A DNA stretch of 17,277 bases, taken from assembly GCA_039920165.1 (NCBI GenBank), contig JBDSEG010000093.1:1-17277 (forward strand). Reading direction: 5' to 3'. This DNA is from JBDSEG01 sp039920165. GTDB lineage: Bacteria > Pseudomonadota > Gammaproteobacteria > Burkholderiales > Burkholderiaceae_C. Each line of letters begins with the position of its first letter. The stretch's first letter is position 1. Below the pieces are notes generated by a model. That model was not told where the DNA came from. It worked only from the letters and a program-made list of their open reading frames with translations, and searched no databases. The translations under genes were made by a program, and so were the position numbers. Shown here piece by piece: positions 13,697-17,277 of this stretch.

Positions 13697-15112
13697 ATGA
13701 GTGGTGGATGGGTACTGATCCTGGTTGTCGCGCTGGCCGGTTGCGGCTCGCTGCCTCGCATCAATCCAAACCTCGCGCCGCGCGGCAATCCCTCGGTGCA
13801 GGTCGACAGCGCGCGCGGCCTGCTGTCGCCCGCGCAAAGCAAGGCGGTGCTCGAGCGCCTGAAGGCGCGCGGACCAGACACGACGCTGCTCGACCGCCAT
13901 CTGGCGTTCGAGGAGATGATTGCCGGGAGCCCGCTCACGGCGGGCAACAAGGTGACGCTGCTGGTCGATGGCCCGCAGACCTATGCGTCGATGTTCGACG
14001 CCATCGGCCAGGCGCGTGACCACATCAACATGGAGACCTACATCCTCGAAGAGGACGAGGTCGGCAAGCGCTTCGCCGACGTGCTGCTGGCCAAGCAGGC
14101 GGCCGGGGTGCAGGTCAACCTGCTGTACGACAGCGTCGGTGCGATCAAGACCTCGAAGGCGTTCTTCAAGCGCCTGAGCGACGGCGGCATCCGGGTTCTC
14201 GAATACAACCCCGTCAATCCACTGACAGCGAAGGCCGGCTGGGACCTCAACGGACGCGACCACCGCAAGCTGCTTATCGCCGACGGCCGGGTTGCGATCC
14301 TCGGGGGGATCAACATCAGCAGCGTCTATTCGGGCGGTTCGCTGCTCGGCGGATCGGGCGGCTTCGGCGGGTCGGGCGTGGGCAGTTCGGCCCCGCAGCC
14401 GCCGCGCGATGGCGTCGAGGGGCTGCCCTGGCGAGACACCGACCTGCGCATCGAAGGCCCGGTGGTGGAAGACCTGCAAAAGCTCTTCTTCGAGACCTGG
14501 GAGAAGCAGAAGGGTGAGCCGGTGCCCGCCCGCGCCTACTACCCCGCGCAACTGCCGGCCGGCAAGGATGTGGTGCGCGCCATCGGCAGCGCACCGGACG
14601 AGCCCTTCAGCCGGATCTACGCCACGCTGATCTCGGCCATCCAGCACGCGCAGACCGACATCTGGCTCACCAATGCCTATTTCGTTCCCGACCCGCAGTT
14701 GCTTGCGAGCCTGAAGGAGGCGGTGGCGCGCGGCGTCGACGTGAGGCTGCTCCTGCCCAGCCGAACCGATTCGTGGCTGGTCCTGAACGCCGGGCGCCGC
14801 TTCTACGGCGAACTGCTGGCTGCGGGCGTCAAGATCTACGAGCGGCGCGACGCGCTCCTGCATTCGAAGACAGCGGTCATCGACGGGGTGTGGTCAACCG
14901 TTGGTTCCACCAACCTCGACTGGCGCAGCTTCCTGTACAACCAGGAACTGAACGCCGTCGTGGTCGGGCCGGATTTCGCGAATCAGATGCGCGCCATGTT
15001 CGAGCGCGACCTGCAGGCCTCCGAACCGATCACGCTGGCGAAATGGGAAGGCCGGCCGATGGAGGCCCGTTTGAAGGAAATGCTGGGCGCGATGTGGGAA
15101 CAATTGCTCTGA
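13697..15112 (+). CDS. Phospholipase D-family lipoprotein, cardiolipin synthase-like
   Basis: A 471-residue protein with two HKD motifs, the mark of the phospholipase D superfamily: H189-x-K191-x4-D196 (HRKLLIADGRVAILGG) and H389-x-K391-x4-D396 (HSKTAVIDGVWSTVGSTN). The layout around them (METYILEEDEVGKRFADVL, TNAYFVPDPQLLASL) resembles bacterial cardiolipin synthases of the ClsB/ClsC type, which join phospholipids to form cardiolipin. Unlike ClsA it has no pair of N-terminal membrane helices. From the ATG at 13697 it has a short signal with lipobox L13-A14-G15-C16; Gly17 at +2 suggests the outer membrane. A Gly/Ser-rich insert (about 213-232) follows the first HKD. It starts 52 bases after pyrD, and the secreted protein gene follows 32 bases after its stop. 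The substrate is unproven; nuclease or lipase activity is possible. Confidence 0.88.
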   Translation: MSGGWVLILVVALAGCGSLPRINPNLAPRGNPSVQVDSARGLLSPAQSKAVLERLKARGPDTTLLDRHLAFEEMIAGSPLTAGNKVTLLVDGPQTYASMFDAIGQARDHINMETYILEEDEVGKRFADVLLAKQAAGVQVNLLYDSVGAIKTSKAFFKRLSDGGIRVLEYNPVNPLTAKAGWDLNGRDHRKLLIADGRVAILGGINISSVYSGGSLLGGSGGFGGSGVGSSAPQPPRDGVEGLPWRDTDLRIEGPVVEDLQKLFFETWEKQKGEPVPARAYYPAQLPAGKDVVRAIGSAPDEPFSRIYATLISAIQHAQTDIWLTNAYFVPDPQLLASLKEAVARGVDVRLLLPSRTDSWLVLNAGRRFYGELLAAGVKIYERRDALLHSKTAVIDGVWSTVGSTNLDWRSFLYNQELNAVVVGPDFANQMRAMFERDLQASEPITLAKWEGRPMEARLKEMLGAMWEQLL

Positions 15113-15144
15113 GCAACCGCGCGACCCGCCACGAAAGGAGTCCG

Positions 15145-16023
15145 ATGATTCGCTTGCCCATCCCTTTCAGGTCCGCATGGCGGACCTTGCTGCTGAGTCT
15201 GCTGGCGCTGGGCGCCGGACTCGCTTCGGCCCAGGATGCAGGCGCGCTGAAAGCACGCCACGCAGCGCTTGCCGGTCAACTCGCCGACAACCCGTTCAAG
15301 CGCCCGCTCGTGCTCGAATCGGTCGAGGCCTCGGGCGAGCTCAAGGGGGACGTCTATGCAGTGCTCGAACGGCCGTTCGCAACCGTCGCGCAGTCACTGT
15401 CGAACGCCGACCAATGGTGCGAGGTGCTGATCCTGCACCTCAACGTCAAGGGCTGCCGCGCCTCGAAAGCGACTCCGCCCATCATGAGCGTGAGCCTCGG
15501 GCGCAAATTCGACCAGTCGCTCGATGAAGCCTACAAAGCAGATTTCGTCTACAAGACCGCCGCCTCCGAGCCTGACTATCTGAATGTTCAGATGAGCGCG
15601 GCGAATGGTCCCCTCGGAACGCGCAACTACCGCATCGCCCTCGAAGCGGTGCCGCTCGATGCGCAGCGCAGCTTCATCCACATGGCCTATGCCTACGGCT
15701 ACGGAACGGCGGCGCGTTTCGCCATGAACGCCTACCTCGCGACGATCGGCAGCGACAAGGTCGGATTCAGCGCGAGCGGGCGCGGCGCCGACGGCAAGCC
15801 GATATATGTGGGCGGGGTTCGCGGCGTCGTCGAGCGCAACACCATGCGCTATTTTCTGGCCATCGAAAGCTACCTGGGTGCCCCGGCGCAGGCCCAGGTC
15901 GACAAGCGGCTGACCGACTGGTTCGACGCGACCGAGCGCTATCCCCAGCAACTGCACGAGATGGAGCGCGCGGAATATCTGGAGATGAAGAAGAAGGAAG
16001 TCCGCCGCCAGCGTGACGGCTGA
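15145..16023 (+). CDS. Secreted periplasmic protein of unknown function
   Basis: A 292-residue protein with a clear signal peptide: basic start, hydrophobic run LLLSLLALGAGLA, and likely cleavage after ASA at residue 29. The mature part has only two cysteines, Cys92 and Cys104 (segment WCEVLILHLNVKGC), so one disulfide in the periplasm is likely. The order of segments (VYAVLERPFATVAQSLSNAD followed by the WC region, beta-rich middle, then a C-terminal helix RYFLAIESYLG with LTDWFDATERY) reminds me of START/SRPBCC lipid-binding folds, but I do not recognise a family. AAAGGAG four bases before the ATG is the best ribosome site in this cluster. It follows the phospholipase D-like lipoprotein by 32 bases, so the two probably share a transcript. 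Its stop is 4 bp from the convergent LanC-like gene. Confidence 0.8.
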   Translation: MIRLPIPFRSAWRTLLLSLLALGAGLASAQDAGALKARHAALAGQLADNPFKRPLVLESVEASGELKGDVYAVLERPFATVAQSLSNADQWCEVLILHLNVKGCRASKATPPIMSVSLGRKFDQSLDEAYKADFVYKTAASEPDYLNVQMSAANGPLGTRNYRIALEAVPLDAQRSFIHMAYAYGYGTAARFAMNAYLATIGSDKVGFSASGRGADGKPIYVGGVRGVVERNTMRYFLAIESYLGAPAQAQVDKRLTDWFDATERYPQQLHEMERAEYLEMKKKEVRRQRDG

Positions 16024-16027
16024 GGTT

Positions 16028-17248
16028 TCAGAATATGTCGAGCGTCGGCAGCCGGGGATCGGCGCGCAGGCACGACGAAAGATAGACCGCGAGACCCAGA
16101 TCGCCCGACCACAGCGAGGGCACGCGGTGGCCATATTCGAGCGCGAGCGTGTCCGACTGGCGCAGCGCATGCATTGCAAAGGCGCGGGCTCGTTCCAGCC
16201 AGCGCGCTTCTCCGGTCATCGCGTGAAGCTTCAGAAATGCGTAGCCGTTGCCGTCGGTGCCGTGGCACAGCCCGGCGCGCTTGACCAGCGGGCCGGCGTG
16301 CCAGACCAACTCGCCGGCCTCGCGCAGCAGGGCCTGCAACGCAGCCGATTGCGTCCCCGCCAAACGGCACACGATGCCCGGCGCGCCATGACAGTCTTGG
16401 ACCAGCGGCTTGCGCGGATAGCCCGACATCGCGGGGTCGAAATGCGGCTCCCACTGCACGAGGCCGGGTTCGCGCAGCGCGGCGACGTCGAGAGTCTCCA
16501 GTGCGCGAGCCTCGAAGGCCGCGACGACTTCCGCATCGAGCCATTTCGAGCCACGAACGACCGCAAACAGATTGCCCGCGAAGCCGTGCCCGGCACCGAG
16601 GTAGTGCCGCAGCTTGCCGTACAGATCCTGTACCCAAAGAAAGACTTCGCGGTCCGGATGCTCGCTGTGCCGCGCCGGGCTCATCTGCTGCCACAGCAGA
16701 TCGACGCCATGCCTGAGCAGCGCCTGCCAGCGCGGCTCGCCGGTTGCTTCCAGCATGTGCAGCGCGGCGACCAGCGTGCCAGGCGAACCCCACAGCGCTT
16801 CCTGCGCCTTGTTGTGCAGATTGCCTTCGACAATCGCATACAGCGCATCGGCCACCTCCGGCGAGCGACTGTATTTCCACGCCAGCAGCAGCACGCCGCT
16901 GTGGCCGAGGAAGTACGACGCCGGCTCGGATGCGTTGGCTTCGATCCAGCGCAGGCTGTGCGTCGGCAGCGAATCCGCGATCGCTGGCAGATCGAGATCG
17001 ACCTGCGCCAGGCTGTCGTCTTGAAGCCGTTGCAGCGCCCACACCGCGCCAGCCGCGCCGTTGTAGAGCATCGGCGCCGGCACATCGGCATCGCCCGGTT
17101 CGCGCTCGCGCGGATGGGTTGGCCAGAGGGAACGCGGATCGAACTGCCGGCAGATATCGGCAACGATCGTCGCGATGCCCTCGCGCGCCCGCGCCTCGGT
17201 CCACGGCGGCGCATCGAGCGCCGTGTGCCGGGCGGGGACGAACAGCAC
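16028..17248 (-). CDS. LanC-like (lanthionine synthetase C family) protein
   Basis: A 406-residue protein with the repeated GxxG/HG helical pattern of the LanC alpha/alpha-toroid. The metal-site motifs are present: GAGHGFAGN (His221), QDCHGAPGI (Cys286-His287) and LCHGTDGNGYAFLKL (Cys328-His329). Cys286, Cys328 and His329 match the three zinc ligands of nisin cyclase NisC, and His221 its active-site His. LYNGAAGAVWAL, YFLGHSGVLLLAWKY and WGSPGTLVAAL mark earlier toroid repeats. The family adds Cys thiols to dehydroamino acids (lantibiotics) or, in LanCL proteins, glutathione to dehydro-peptides. No precursor peptide, LanB/LanM or transporter is visible. The start is a GTG at 17248; the frame is open to the window edge, so a more distal start cannot be excluded. 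Confidence 0.87.
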   Translation of the reverse strand: MLFVPARHTALDAPPWTEARAREGIATIVADICRQFDPRSLWPTHPREREPGDADVPAPMLYNGAAGAVWALQRLQDDSLAQVDLDLPAIADSLPTHSLRWIEANASEPASYFLGHSGVLLLAWKYSRSPEVADALYAIVEGNLHNKAQEALWGSPGTLVAALHMLEATGEPRWQALLRHGVDLLWQQMSPARHSEHPDREVFLWVQDLYGKLRHYLGAGHGFAGNLFAVVRGSKWLDAEVVAAFEARALETLDVAALREPGLVQWEPHFDPAMSGYPRKPLVQDCHGAPGIVCRLAGTQSAALQALLREAGELVWHAGPLVKRAGLCHGTDGNGYAFLKLHAMTGEARWLERARAFAMHALRQSDTLALEYGHRVPSLWSGDLGLAVYLSSCLRADPRLPTLDIF

Positions 17249-17277
17249 GGCGGTCAGACGAGCGGCACGCCGGTCTT

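Noticed and set aside
12529..13950. Minus-strand open frame of about 473 codons opposite pyrD
   Set aside because: Covers pyrD and the start of the lipoprotein gene in reverse; composition is that of a GC-rich shadow frame.
17254..17277. Possible C-terminus (KTGVPLV-stop) of a gene entering from the right edge
   Set aside because: Eight codons are too few to support a feature; noted only as a hint next to the LanC-like gene.
1..17277. CRISPR arrays, phage genes, toxin-antitoxin pairs or known defence systems
   Set aside because: No regularly spaced repeats, integrase, capsid, or recognised defence proteins were found on either strand.

Overview
The window looks like chromosomal DNA of a GC-rich betaproteobacterium, most likely of the order Burkholderiales. 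The signs are an EarP/EF-P pair whose EF-P carries Arg32, a class 2 PyrD, the order uvrC-(lipoprotein)-pgsA, hupB followed directly by tRNA-Val(UAC), and a lysine-rich small protein of the MAKPNYSFEKRQRELAKKKK type. These are family-level impressions made without any database search.

Layout, left to right. Positions 59-1572 (minus strand) hold two glutathione S-transferases with only 2 bp between them, the first to be transcribed being YghU-like. Positions 1573-2249 hold no intact gene, only the frameshifted C-terminal remnant of an IS3-family transposase (about 1740-1950). Positions 2250-2737 (minus) hold tRNA-Val, hupB and a good sigma70-type promoter for them. Positions 2819-6903 (minus) look like one transcription unit: uvrC, a small TonB-C-like lipoprotein, pgsA and an EamA/DMT permease. 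From the divergent 53-bp gap at 6904-6956, earP and efp run on the plus strand; EarP should rhamnosylate Arg32 of the EF-P beside it. Positions 8696-8852 form a 157-bp imperfect palindrome. Next come a DUF3445 (haem-dependent oxidative N-demethylase family) gene and, overlapping it by 4 bp, an mnmC whose methyltransferase half has lost its signature motifs. A 59-residue basic protein and rpiA lie on the minus strand. Divergent from rpiA on the plus strand are pyrD, a phospholipase-D-type lipoprotein (cardiolipin synthase-like) and a secreted protein of unknown function. A LanC-like gene on the minus strand closes the window.

Most genes are ordinary housekeeping: DNA repair, phospholipid synthesis, translation-factor and tRNA modification, the pentose phosphate pathway and pyrimidine synthesis. 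I see no CRISPR array, phage, toxin-antitoxin or obvious defence system, and I do not claim a new system. The points most worth a second look are the degenerate MnmC methyltransferase domain coupled to a haem N-demethylase family gene, the 157-bp palindrome after efp, the HKD lipoprotein paired with an unknown secreted protein, the orphan LanC-like enzyme at the edge, and short promoter-like motifs placed directly at start codons.
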